A stretch of 11,185 nt of DNA. Origin: an uncultured bacterium (GTDB taxonomy: Bacteria; CALINM01). The notes below the pieces were generated by a model. It worked only from the letters and a program-made list of their open reading frames with translations. It was not told the DNA's origin and did not search any database. The position numbers and the translations under genes were made by a program. Position 1 is the first letter of the stretch. Each line of letters starts with the position of its first letter. This document shows, piece after piece, positions 1-5,765 of the stretch. The DNA lies in assembly GCA_938045315.1 (NCBI GenBank), contig CALINM010000118.1, forward strand, positions 1-11,185. Direction: 5' to 3'.

Positions 1-977
1 GAGGCGAGTCAAACGTCCAAGGAGCTACGGATCAAGGGTTACTTTTTGATATTTATCCTGGATATTTAAAAATTGTTAACTCAGAATTTAAAGATTTGAA
101 AACATATTTAGAGAAGTATACCCCTAAATACTCAGATCCTAGGAGTGCAAACTGGTGGCAAAACTATCCTAAATATTTTATAAGTTTTATGACTTATCAG
201 AAAGGCACTCAAGTATCGGGTTTTGCCCTTCTTCAAGCAGATGGTTCAACGGCGTGTGGTAACTGGCTATATTGTCAAAGCTACAATGATAAGGGAAATA
301 ATATGGCGAGAAAGGGACTTGATGATCCCACAGGGTTAGGGCTTTACTCAAACTATTCGTGGTGCTGGCCAGTAAATAGAAGAATTCTCTACAATAGGGC
401 TTCAGTTGATTTAGAGGGAGAGCCCTTTGATCCCGAAAGGCCAGTTATCAGGTGGGATGGCAAAAAATGGGTTGGTGATGTGCCGGATGGGCCATGGCCA
501 CCAATGGCAGATGATAAGAATGGTAAATATCCTTTTATAATGAAAACAGAGGGAATGGCGTATATATTCGGTCCCGGTCTCAATGATGGTCCATTTCCCG
601 AGCATTATGAGCCTCTTGAATGTCCGGTGGAAAGAAACTTAATGTCTGGCCAGCGTGTGAATCCTGTAGCCGCATTTTTTGAAGCAAAGGGAACGAAAGA
701 TGTTTTTGCCACATGTGATCCAGGATTTCCATATGTTTGTACAACTTATAGAGTTACTGAACACTGGCAAACAGGGGTAATGACGAGGAGGATAAAGCAC
801 CTTCTCGAAATGCAACCCCAGTTATTTGTTGAAATTGGAACGGAGCTTGCAAATATAAAAAAGATAAAATCGGGTGATAAAGTAAAAGTTGTAACAATAA
901 GAGGACAGGTAGAAGCTATTGCTATTGTAAGTAAGAGAATTTCAGCATATCAATTGGGTGAACAAAAAATACATTAA
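1..977 (+). CDS. Formate dehydrogenase-N type alpha subunit, 5' partial, ending at a premature stop
   Basis: This is the C-terminal part of the molybdopterin catalytic subunit of a periplasmic, membrane-associated formate dehydrogenase, which oxidises formate to CO2. The frame is open from base 3 with no start, so the gene begins outside the window; the TTG at 96 lies inside conserved sequence and is not a start. The first residues read GESNVQGATDQG, a family motif of the FdnG/FdoG/FdhA group. WPVNRRILYNRAS (around codon 128 of this fragment) and the C-terminal dinucleotide-binding domain with TEHWQTG and LFVEIGTELA also fit the family. The Fe-S cluster, the catalytic Cys or selenocysteine and any Tat signal would lie upstream and cannot be seen. 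The frame stops at TAA 975-977, about 46 codons before the family's usual end, and the missing tail follows in the same frame. No beta or gamma subunit gene follows. The family call is very secure; whether the protein is functional is uncertain. Confidence 0.9.
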   Translation, partial: GESNVQGATDQGLLFDIYPGYLKIVNSEFKDLKTYLEKYTPKYSDPRSANWWQNYPKYFISFMTYQKGTQVSGFALLQADGSTACGNWLYCQSYNDKGNNMARKGLDDPTGLGLYSNYSWCWPVNRRILYNRASVDLEGEPFDPERPVIRWDGKKWVGDVPDGPWPPMADDKNGKYPFIMKTEGMAYIFGPGLNDGPFPEHYEPLECPVERNLMSGQRVNPVAAFFEAKGTKDVFATCDPGFPYVCTTYRVTEHWQTGVMTRRIKHLLEMQPQLFVEIGTELANIKKIKSGDKVKVVTIRGQVEAIAIVSKRISAYQLGEQKIH

Positions 978-1118
978 GTTGGTCTTCCATTCTTTTTTGG
1001 TTGGTTAACACCAAAAGGAGCTGGTGATTCTGCTAATTTACTTACCCCAACTGTAGGTGATGCAAATACGGCAATTCCAGAGTCAAAAGCATTTATGGCA
1101 AATATTGAAAAGATATAA
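978..1118 (+). pseudogene. In-frame C-terminal tail of the formate dehydrogenase alpha subunit, beyond the stop codon
   Basis: Directly after TAA 975-977 the same frame stays open for 46 codons to TAA 1116-1118. It encodes VGLPFFFGWLTPKG, SANLLTPTVGDANTAIPESKAFM and a final NIEKI, written here in pieces. These match the usual C-terminus of FDH-N alpha subunits: a (Q)VGxPxHxGW block, then a LTPxVGDANTxxPE(T/S)KAF block. The residue at the stop is typically Gln in the HQVG context, so one C-to-T change (CAA to TAA) would explain it. The tail has no start codon or ribosome site of its own. It is best read as the lost end of the upstream gene, or as reachable only by readthrough. Confidence 0.85.
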
Positions 1119-1119
1119 A

Positions 1120-1150
1120 AATAAGGGGCTTTTTTAGCCCCCTATTTTTT
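1120..1150. terminator. Bidirectional intrinsic terminator between convergent genes
   Basis: GGGGCT at 1125-1130 pairs with AGCCCC at 1136-1141 across a five-T loop. An A-rich stretch precedes the stem and a run of six T follows it (1145-1150). It works as a rho-independent terminator for the plus-strand formate dehydrogenase gene and, read in reverse, for the minus-strand redox operon, whose last stop codon lies at 1149-1151. It sits two bases after the second stop of the formate dehydrogenase frame (1118), so the original gene end was 1118, not 977. Confidence 0.85.
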
Positions 1151-1625
1151 ATAAAAGCTTATCAATCATAGCTTTCAGTTCTTTTGATTCCACATATCCT
1201 TTTAGATTTATGATTAACTTACCATTTTTATCATATAAAAAGAGCTGTGGCACCGCATCAATATTAAATGTTGTGTTAAGCTCTGAGGTTGTAAGAAACA
1301 CAGGATAATTAAAACCCATTTGTTTTGAGAAAGGTGCCACAGCTTCTTCTCCATTTTCATCTACGCTTATGCCTATAATTATAAAATTTTTGTCTTTATA
1401 TTCCTTTGAAATGGTTATTAGCTCAGGTATTTCTATTCTACATGGTGGACACCAAGTGGCAAAAAAGTTTACCAAAACAACTTTGCCAGAGTGGGACTTT
1501 AGAATATTGTTAAACTCTGCGAGTGTAAGTTGCTTGAATTGACCAGATGATTTAACTATTTCTTCTTTCTTCTCGCATCCTGAGAAAATTAAGATTAATA
1601 ATAGGATATAAATAGCTCTTTTCAT
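1149..1625 (-). CDS. TlpA/ResA-like thiol-disulfide oxidoreductase lipoprotein
   Basis: This 158-residue protein is a thioredoxin-fold redoxin predicted to act in the periplasm, anchored by lipid. A short basic start and hydrophobic stretch (residues 2-15) end in a lipobox-like IFSGC, with Cys17 as the likely lipidated residue. The active site is WCPPC at residues 58-62, within VNFFATWCPPCRIEIPEL, a classic TlpA/ResA signature. The cis-proline loop is VPQ (Pro126), and the IIGISVDE strand is also typical. Such proteins reduce disulfides, for example in cytochrome c maturation; the partner here is unknown. Its ATG overlaps the stop of the upstream Fe-S gene as ATGA (1622-1625), indicating translational coupling. 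This suggests that electrons for the WCPPC pair could come from the Fe-S protein, which is inference. The family assignment is secure. Confidence 0.92.
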   Translation of the reverse strand: MKRAIYILLLILIFSGCEKKEEIVKSSGQFKQLTLAEFNNILKSHSGKVVLVNFFATWCPPCRIEIPELITISKEYKDKNFIIIGISVDENGEEAVAPFSKQMGFNYPVFLTTSELNTTFNIDAVPQLFLYDKNGKLIINLKGYVESKELKAMIDKLL

Positions 1626-2506
1626 ACTAAATTCTCCTTTATGACTTTTTGTTGTTCTTTACCCACAAATTCTACGGATATAGCTCCATATTTACATGAT
1701 GTAGCATAGCATTTAAAGCACCTTATACAATTTAGTTGATTTGCCCCCTCGTAAAATTTGAGATGCATAGGACAATCTCTAAAGCATTGGTTGCATCTCA
1801 CACACTTTTTATCATCGTGCCTCATTCTTACTATGCTGATTTTATTAAAAAAGGAATAAAAACCGCCAAGGGGGCATATTGTTCTGCAAAAGGGTCTTCT
1901 GATAAATACCATTGCTATAAGAATAATAATAAGTACTATTAATTTATTGTAAAAAAGAACACCTATTAACCTTCTCAAAGAAGGGTCTAATAAAGTCATT
2001 GGTATTCCTGCTTCTAATGTGCCAGCAGGGCAAACAAATTTACAAAACCAGGTCATTCCATATCCAAATTGATCAATAACAACAAGGGGTAATAAAATTA
2101 CAAAGAAAAAGAGAAAAAAGTATTTACCATATTGGGTCCAGGATGGGATATTTATTTTTTTTGATGGAATTTTATGAATTAATTCTTGTAAAAAGCCGAA
2201 AGGACATAACCATCCGCAGGGAAATCTTCCAACAAGCATCCCAATTGTTCCTAAGAAGCCAAAAATGTAAAGCCCTATATGAAATTTAAAGTTTTGTAGA
2301 GAAATTCTTATGGAAGCAAAAATTGTTTGTAAAGAACCAATGGGGCATGCCCATATTGCAGCAGGGCAAGAATAACAATTAAGGCCTGGAGCACAGAAAG
2401 ATTTAAGTTGACCTTGATAAATTTTACCGCTAAAGATAAAACCAAAGTAGGAATTGTTGATAAATGTAATCGCTGTTTGTATATATCTTCTTAAGATATT
2501 TATCAT
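1622..2506 (-). CDS. NapH/YccM-like 4Fe-4S membrane polyferredoxin
   Basis: This 294-residue integral membrane protein (from ATG 2506) is predicted to carry electrons across or along the inner membrane. It has hydrophobic segments near residues 11-27, 78-95, 127-147 and 186-203. Pairs of CxxxCP motifs sit near the membrane: C97/C101 (FPCGWLCPFG), C155/C159 (FCKFVCPAG) and C207/C211 (FCRTICPLGG). The N-terminal Cys group is C38, C44, C47 and C54. Two C-terminal ferredoxin-type clusters are C235/C238/C241/C245 and C260/C263/C266/C271; the second has four rather than three residues before the last Cys. This layout is that of NapH, YccM and related quinol- or ferredoxin-linked proteins. A TTG at 2530 would add eight residues, but ATG 2506 overlaps the upstream small gene's stop as ATGA and is preferred. 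The gene is coupled by ATGA overlaps on both sides. The exact electron donor and acceptor are not evident. Confidence 0.88.
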   Translation of the reverse strand: MINILRRYIQTAITFINNSYFGFIFSGKIYQGQLKSFCAPGLNCYSCPAAIWACPIGSLQTIFASIRISLQNFKFHIGLYIFGFLGTIGMLVGRFPCGWLCPFGFLQELIHKIPSKKINIPSWTQYGKYFFLFFFVILLPLVVIDQFGYGMTWFCKFVCPAGTLEAGIPMTLLDPSLRRLIGVLFYNKLIVLIIILIAMVFIRRPFCRTICPLGGFYSFFNKISIVRMRHDDKKCVRCNQCFRDCPMHLKFYEGANQLNCIRCFKCYATSCKYGAISVEFVGKEQQKVIKENLV

Positions 2507-2643
2507 CCTATACCTATACAACTTAGACAAATTTTGATGGCTTTTTCTAAAACAGGGATGTACTCTTTACAGTTTATCCCAATTATAAAAAGAGCTAAAA
2601 AGAATAAAAACAAAAAATAGGGGAAAAAAAATCTAAATTTCAT
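2503..2643 (-). CDS. 46-aa membrane peptide with CLSCIGIG terminus (CD1871A-type CXXC protein)
   Basis: This small gene runs from ATG 2641-2643 to TGA 2503-2505 on the minus strand. It encodes one very hydrophobic segment (about residues 4-23, rich in Phe and Leu), a short polar linker (NCKEYIPVLEKA) and a C-terminal KICLSCIGIG ending exactly at the stop. The ending ICLxCIGIG is the hallmark I recall of the CD1871A family of CXXC-containing small proteins, known from clostridia and others and of unknown function. Its stop overlaps the start of the NapH-like gene as ATGA, so the reading frame, start and coupling support each other. The CXXC (Cys39, Cys42) would sit just after the membrane helix and could exchange thiols with the TlpA-like protein or receive electrons from the Fe-S protein; this role is inferred. 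There is an extra Cys at position 25. No Shine-Dalgarno sequence precedes the ATG. Confidence 0.8.
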   Translation of the reverse strand: MKFRFFFPYFLFLFFLALFIIGINCKEYIPVLEKAIKICLSCIGIG

Positions 2644-2650
2644 ATAATTT

Positions 2651-2678
2651 ATTATAATGAATATATATATTATTGCAA
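2651..2678 (-). promoter_or_regulatory. Candidate sigma70-type promoter of the redox operon
   Basis: Read on the minus strand, TTGCAA (2678-2673) is followed by a 16-base spacer and a perfect TATAAT (2656-2651). Only seven bases separate the -10 box from the ATG at 2643, so transcription would begin at or within a base or two of the start codon. That would give a leaderless message, in keeping with the missing ribosome site. The background is very AT-rich, so a chance match is possible. Confidence 0.45.
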
Positions 2679-2693
2679 ATTAATATGATCTAA

Positions 2694-3590
2694 TTATTTT
2701 AAAACTTTTTTCAAAGCCTCTGAAATATGAGGTACATCAAACTTAAAACCAAGATCCAATAGCCTTTTTGGTATAACCCTTTGACCCCTAATTGAATATT
2801 CTGCGAATTCCCCTAAGGCTAACCTTACTGCAAATTTTGGGATAGGAAAAATAGCAAAAACACCGAGAGCCTCAGCAAGAGCCTTTGAAAAATCTTTATT
2901 CCTTACCGGGTTTGGAGAAGTTATATTAAAAGGCCCCTCTAATTCTTGTGAATCCAATATGTAAAGATAAGCCTTAATTAAGTCATCTATATAAATCCAT
3001 GAAAACCACTGTTTCCCATTTCCTATGGGGCCACCGGCATACATTTTAAAAATGGGTATAAGTTTTTCTAATATCCCTCCCCCTTCACCTATAACGAGAC
3101 CAAAACGAGTAATTATAACCCTTGCTCCCTTTTCTTTTGCTTTTAAAGCTTCACTTTCCCAATCTTTTGCAACGCTTGCTAAAAAGTCATTACCTGGAGG
3201 GAAGGATTCGTCTATAATCTCATCATCATGAAATCCATAATAACCTACAGCAGATGTACTAATTAGTGTGAAATTCTTTTTTGATGGCAATGCTTCTACT
3301 ATATTTCTGGTCGCTACTACCCTACTCTCTCTAATTCTTTTTTTTACTTCTTCGTTCCATCTTTGTCCTATTGTTTCCCCCACAAGGTTTACTACCAAGT
3401 CACACTCTTTAATGAAATTTTGCCAATTACCAGGATATATGGGATTTCCTTCAATATATGTAATACTTTCTGAATCAGTTTTACCTATTTTTGAACGCGT
3501 TAGTATATATAACTTATGCCCCTTATCTATCAATGCTTTTGTTAATTTTTTGCCAATAAAACCAGTCCCTCCTGTGACAAAAATTTTCAT
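2694..3590 (-). CDS. TIGR01777/YfcH-family NAD(P)-binding epimerase-like protein
   Basis: This 298-residue extended short-chain dehydrogenase/reductase-like protein is probably cytoplasmic. The Rossmann dinucleotide-binding motif GGTGFIG is at residues 7-13. VNLVGETI (67-74), RWNEEVKKRIRESRV, STSAVGYYG (111-119) and TRFGLVIGEGGG (161-172) are typical of the TIGR01777 group (E. coli YfcH, cell-division-inhibitor SulA-like annotations). The C-terminal part with RVIPKRLLDLGFKF matches the DUF1731-type end of the same family. Length is normal for the family, and the substrate of these proteins is not established. The ATG at 3590 is preceded by a GGGGGG ribosome-site-like run (3595-3600 on the plus strand) at proper spacing. 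The gene diverges from the glycan cluster and is separated by 50 bp from the redox operon downstream, which seems to have its own promoter. Confidence 0.9.
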   Translation of the reverse strand: MKIFVTGGTGFIGKKLTKALIDKGHKLYILTRSKIGKTDSESITYIEGNPIYPGNWQNFIKECDLVVNLVGETIGQRWNEEVKKRIRESRVVATRNIVEALPSKKNFTLISTSAVGYYGFHDDEIIDESFPPGNDFLASVAKDWESEALKAKEKGARVIITRFGLVIGEGGGILEKLIPIFKMYAGGPIGNGKQWFSWIYIDDLIKAYLYILDSQELEGPFNITSPNPVRNKDFSKALAEALGVFAIFPIPKFAVRLALGEFAEYSIRGQRVIPKRLLDLGFKFDVPHISEALKKVLK

Positions 3591-3626
3591 TTAACCCCCC
3601 TTTACAATTTTATATTTTTAAAACTG

Positions 3627-3632
3627 ATTATA
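3627..3632 (-). promoter_or_regulatory. Possible -10 box for the TIGR01777 gene
   Basis: The minus strand reads TATAAT here, about 36 bases before the ATG at 3590 and upstream of a G-rich ribosome site. The corresponding -35 would lie inside the start of the divergent GT2 gene and is poor (TTCTTT-like). The 57-bp divergent gap (3591-3647) must hold promoters for both directions; I see no convincing plus-strand pair. Confidence 0.3.
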
Positions 3633-3647
3633 TGTTAAGATTTTACC

Positions 3648-4592
3648 ATGAAAGAACGTAAATTGCCATTTGTTACAATTGTTATTCCTGTAAAGCCTGG
3701 TTTAACCCCCGATGCAATTAAAGCTATAAAAAAAATAAATTATCCTAAGGATAAAATAGAGGTTATAACTGTATACGGAAGAAATCCTTCTAAACAAAGA
3801 AATGAGGCAGTGAAGCTTGCAAGAGGAGATATAATATATTTTCTTGATAATGATTCTATGCCCGAAAAAGATACTCTAATGAAGCTTATAGTGCACATAA
3901 AAGATGATGTTGTTTTAGCAGGTGGACCAAGCATCATGCCAGAGAAACTACCTGTTAAAGCCTTTGTATTTGGGAAAACACTAGAATCTTTTTTTTCTAC
4001 TGGGCACTCAAGAGCAAGGTATAGAAAGATTGGAGATGTAAGATTTACAGATGAAAAAGAAATTATATTATGTAATATGGTGATGAAGAAGGATATTTTC
4101 TTAGAATTTGGTGGTTTTAACGAAAGATTATATCCCAACGAAGAAAATGAATTGATGGATAAACTTAAACATTCTGGTTTTAAGATGATTTATGATCCCC
4201 ATGCTACAGTGATAAGAATGCCAAGAAAAACACTGATTTCCTTCATAAAACAAATTTTTAATTACGGAAGAGGTAGGGGAGAACAGACAGTATTTTATCC
4301 TAAGAGTTTTAATTTATTTAATTTTGCACCACTAATTTTTTTGTTGTATTTATTGTTTTCTCTATTTTATGGAGGATATTTTTTTATTCCCTTGATTTTT
4401 TACTTTGTTATATTAATTCTTGATTGCCTGATAAAAATAATCAAAAGTAAGGACATAAGGTATATATTTTTGCCTATCACCACTTTTATACTACATATAA
4501 CCTATGGGGTAGGCCTTGTTTATGGTCTTCTGAAAGCACCATTTAAAAAAGTAAAAAATGGTGGGTTAAATATTGAGTATGTCAAAGTTTAA
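3648..4592 (+). CDS. Membrane-anchored family 2 glycosyltransferase
   Basis: This 314-residue GT-A fold enzyme transfers a sugar from a nucleotide- or lipid-activated donor in surface-glycan synthesis. The N-terminal strand VTIVIPVKPG (9-18) opens the nucleotide-binding domain. IIYFLDNDSMP carries the DxD-like metal site DND (67-69), NMVMKKDIFLEFGGFNE (143-159) is the usual GT2 acceptor-side block, and NEENELMDKL (164-173) holds the acidic catalytic-base region. A QxxRW-like position is taken by YGRGRGEQ (206-213). The C-terminus has hydrophobic segments at about 226-262 and 272-296, so the enzyme is held at the cytoplasmic membrane. It begins the cluster, 57 bp from the divergent gene. Its 3' end overlaps the STT3-like gene by 14 bases, which suggests coupling. 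No strong ribosome site is visible before ATG 3648. The sugar specificity cannot be told. Confidence 0.88.
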   Translation: MKERKLPFVTIVIPVKPGLTPDAIKAIKKINYPKDKIEVITVYGRNPSKQRNEAVKLARGDIIYFLDNDSMPEKDTLMKLIVHIKDDVVLAGGPSIMPEKLPVKAFVFGKTLESFFSTGHSRARYRKIGDVRFTDEKEIILCNMVMKKDIFLEFGGFNERLYPNEENELMDKLKHSGFKMIYDPHATVIRMPRKTLISFIKQIFNYGRGRGEQTVFYPKSFNLFNFAPLIFLLYLLFSLFYGGYFFIPLIFYFVILILDCLIKIIKSKDIRYIFLPITTFILHITYGVGLVYGLLKAPFKKVKNGGLNIEYVKV

Positions 4593-5346
4593 TGAAAAAG
4601 CGTTTTTGATTCTTTTTGTTCTTATTGGCTTAATTATAAGATATTTGCCGTTTTTTAATGAGTTAAAAGAAAGCCCTATCTTATTTTATCAGCCCGATAA
4701 TCTATACTATGTAAGGCGTGTAATGACTATTTTGAATGATTTCCCTAAAGTCCCAAGATTTGACTATTATTTGAACTTTGCTGAAGCAGTTGATTTTCCA
4801 AGCCCGCCATTTTATCCATTTTTTTTAGCATTTGTATCATGGATAATTTCACTGGGTAAGGCAAACTTACATATTGTTGAGCTTGTAACATCGGGTGTTA
4901 CTGCTATTTCTGGTTCTTTAATATGCATACCAGTCTATCTAATATCTAAAAAAATTATGAGTAATAAATATGCTTTGATGGTATCTTTTATATCTGTTTT
5001 TATGCCCCTTCATTATTGGTATACAAATGCGATAGACGGTGATCATCATGCATTAGAAAGTCTTATGGCTTTATTTTTGTTTAATTCTTTTATGGATGTA
5101 TATAAAGAAAATAACTTTAAAGATATTACAAAGTTTGTCTTATGCTTATTGATAATTTTTTTATTATGGCAGGGAGCTATTCTATACGCGGGAATAATTG
5201 TTTTATACGTCTTTGGATACACTTTGTTGTATTCAAGAGACTATAAAACTAGTAGGTATTTGGGGTTTTCAATAGTTTTTTTAAGGAAGTACCTGTTAAA
5301 ATTTTGTATACCCCCTATTCAATTAGTAAAGGACAGAAAAACTTAA
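4579..5346 (+). CDS. Truncated STT3/PglB/AglB-type oligosaccharyltransferase (probable broken gene)
   Basis: The 255 residues match only the N-terminal third of an STT3-type GT-C enzyme, which moves a lipid-linked glycan to Asn. Visible features are a first membrane helix (8-24), the first external loop with an acidic site near QPDNLYYVRR (D40), a FPSPPFYPF block, and the second acidic motif IDGDHHALE (152-160), which corresponds to the family's DxD/DHHxxE site. Hydrophobic helices run from there to about residue 234. Family members usually have over 600 residues with a WWDYG catalytic-pocket motif after the last helix; none is present. From about residue 232 the frame reads LRKYLLKFCIPPIQ, which is an out-of-frame reading of a different gene's tail (see 5283-5396). 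ATG 4579 is chosen; TTG 4573 is an in-frame alternative. It overlaps the preceding GT2. It is very likely inactive. Confidence 0.75.
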   Translation: MSKFNEKAFLILFVLIGLIIRYLPFFNELKESPILFYQPDNLYYVRRVMTILNDFPKVPRFDYYLNFAEAVDFPSPPFYPFFLAFVSWIISLGKANLHIVELVTSGVTAISGSLICIPVYLISKKIMSNKYALMVSFISVFMPLHYWYTNAIDGDHHALESLMALFLFNSFMDVYKENNFKDITKFVLCLLIIFLLWQGAILYAGIIVLYVFGYTLLYSRDYKTSRYLGFSIVFLRKYLLKFCIPPIQLVKDRKT

Positions 5347-5396
5347 AGGCCATAAATATATTGATTCATATGTTAAAGAGGAGGTTTTTTGCTTAA
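5283..5396 (+). pseudogene. Remnant C-terminus of a deleted family 2 glycosyltransferase
   Basis: In a frame different from the truncated STT3 gene, 37 codons read KEVPVKILYTPYSISKGQ, then KNLKAINILIHMLKRRFFA and a stop at 5394-5396. This resembles the last segment of GT2 enzymes that sit directly before DUF2304 genes, whose ends typically read (W)KEVPVTIRYTxYSxxKGQ followed by an amphipathic helix. The frame is closed upstream by TAG 5253-5255, so there is no start. Its stop overlaps the DUF2304 start at 5389, as expected for an original GT2-DUF2304 pair. It is best explained as what remained after a deletion joined it to the STT3 gene near the T7 run at 5276-5282. Confidence 0.65.
5375..5384 (+). 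promoter_or_regulatory. Strong ribosome binding site for the DUF2304 gene
   Basis: AAAGAGGAGG lies four bases before the TTG at 5389. It fixes the start at this TTG, since there is no ATG near it in the frame. The site lies inside the GT2 remnant's coding frame, a sign of former translational coupling. Confidence 0.7.
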
Positions 5397-5727
5397 ATAT
5401 CAGATTTTTTTTGGAATCATAGTATTTCTTATAATTTTGAAAAATATCTTTGCGTATAGGAAAAGAGAACTAAAAGCTAACAAATTTATCATTTCCTTTC
5501 TTTTCTGGTTATCGGTGCTTTTGGCGATAATTTTTCCTGAATCAACAAACAAGATGGCCCATTTTTTTAATGTTACCAGGGGGGCAGATTTTTTTATTTA
5601 CATCTCCATCATAGTAATTTTTTATTTGTTATTTAGGATAAACCAAAGGCCAGAAAGTATGGAAGCGAATATTACCAAAATAATAAGAGAGATAGCTCTT
5701 CATAAGGGTAATGAAAAAAATAAATAA
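5389..5727 (+). CDS. DUF2304 family small membrane protein
   Basis: This 112-residue protein has three hydrophobic helices (about residues 3-20, 34-51 and 67-84), then a charged C-terminal tail that looks helical (ITKIIREIALHKGNEK). The layout, with FPESTNKMAHFFNVTRGADFFIYISI in the middle (roughly 49-74) and LLFRINQRPESMEANITKIIREIAL after it, matches DUF2304, whose members sit next to GT2 glycosyltransferases in polysaccharide and glycolipid clusters. Function is unknown; a role as a membrane partner of a polyprenyl-phosphate glycosyltransferase is inferred from context. It uses TTG with a strong ribosome site. Its natural partner GT2 appears to be deleted upstream, but another GT2 with membrane helices follows at 5766. 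Confidence 0.8.
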   Translation: MLKYQIFFGIIVFLIILKNIFAYRKRELKANKFIISFLFWLSVLLAIIFPESTNKMAHFFNVTRGADFFIYISIIVIFYLLFRINQRPESMEANITKIIREIALHKGNEKNK

Positions 5728-5741
5728 ATATTTTTAAAGTT

Positions 5742-5765
5742 AAGGAGTTATGATATCTTAAAACT
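5742..5765 (+). promoter_or_regulatory. Displaced ribosome site with a three-codon leader ORF
   Basis: AAGGAG (5742-5747) lies 18 bases before the only usable start of the GT2 gene (ATG 5766; the frame is closed by TGA 5751-5753). Between them is ATG ATA TCT TAA (5750-5761), a Met-Ile-Ser mini-frame repeating the first three residues of the real protein. AGTT (5746-5749) could pair with AACT (5762-5765) and bring the ribosome site close to ATG 5766. Which reading holds is not decidable from sequence. Confidence 0.35.

Noticed and set aside
96-98. TTG as the start of the formate dehydrogenase frame
   Set aside because: The frame is open and shows family-specific residues (GESNVQGATD) before this codon, so the start lies outside the window.
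389-605. Minus-strand frames within the formate dehydrogenase gene
   Set aside because: They lie opposite a strongly conserved coding region and have no family features or ribosome sites. The same holds for the opposite-strand frames at 1736-1942, 3025-3594, 3740-4138, 6963-7220, 7551-7802 and 8537-8821.
975-977. Recoding of TAA to an amino acid, or selenocysteine, in the formate dehydrogenase gene
   Set aside because: Selenocysteine uses TGA, and the family's Sec position is far upstream. Several other genes in the window use TAA as a normal stop, so a changed code is not supported.
2504-2530. TTG 2530 as the start of the NapH-like gene
   Set aside because: There is no ribosome site, and it would run 27 bases into the small CXXC gene; ATG 2506 forms an ATGA overlap with that gene, like the junction downstream.
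5389-5727. This frame as the frameshifted continuation of the STT3 gene
   Set aside because: It has its own strong ribosome site and a complete DUF2304 layout, and no STT3 motif such as WWDYG.
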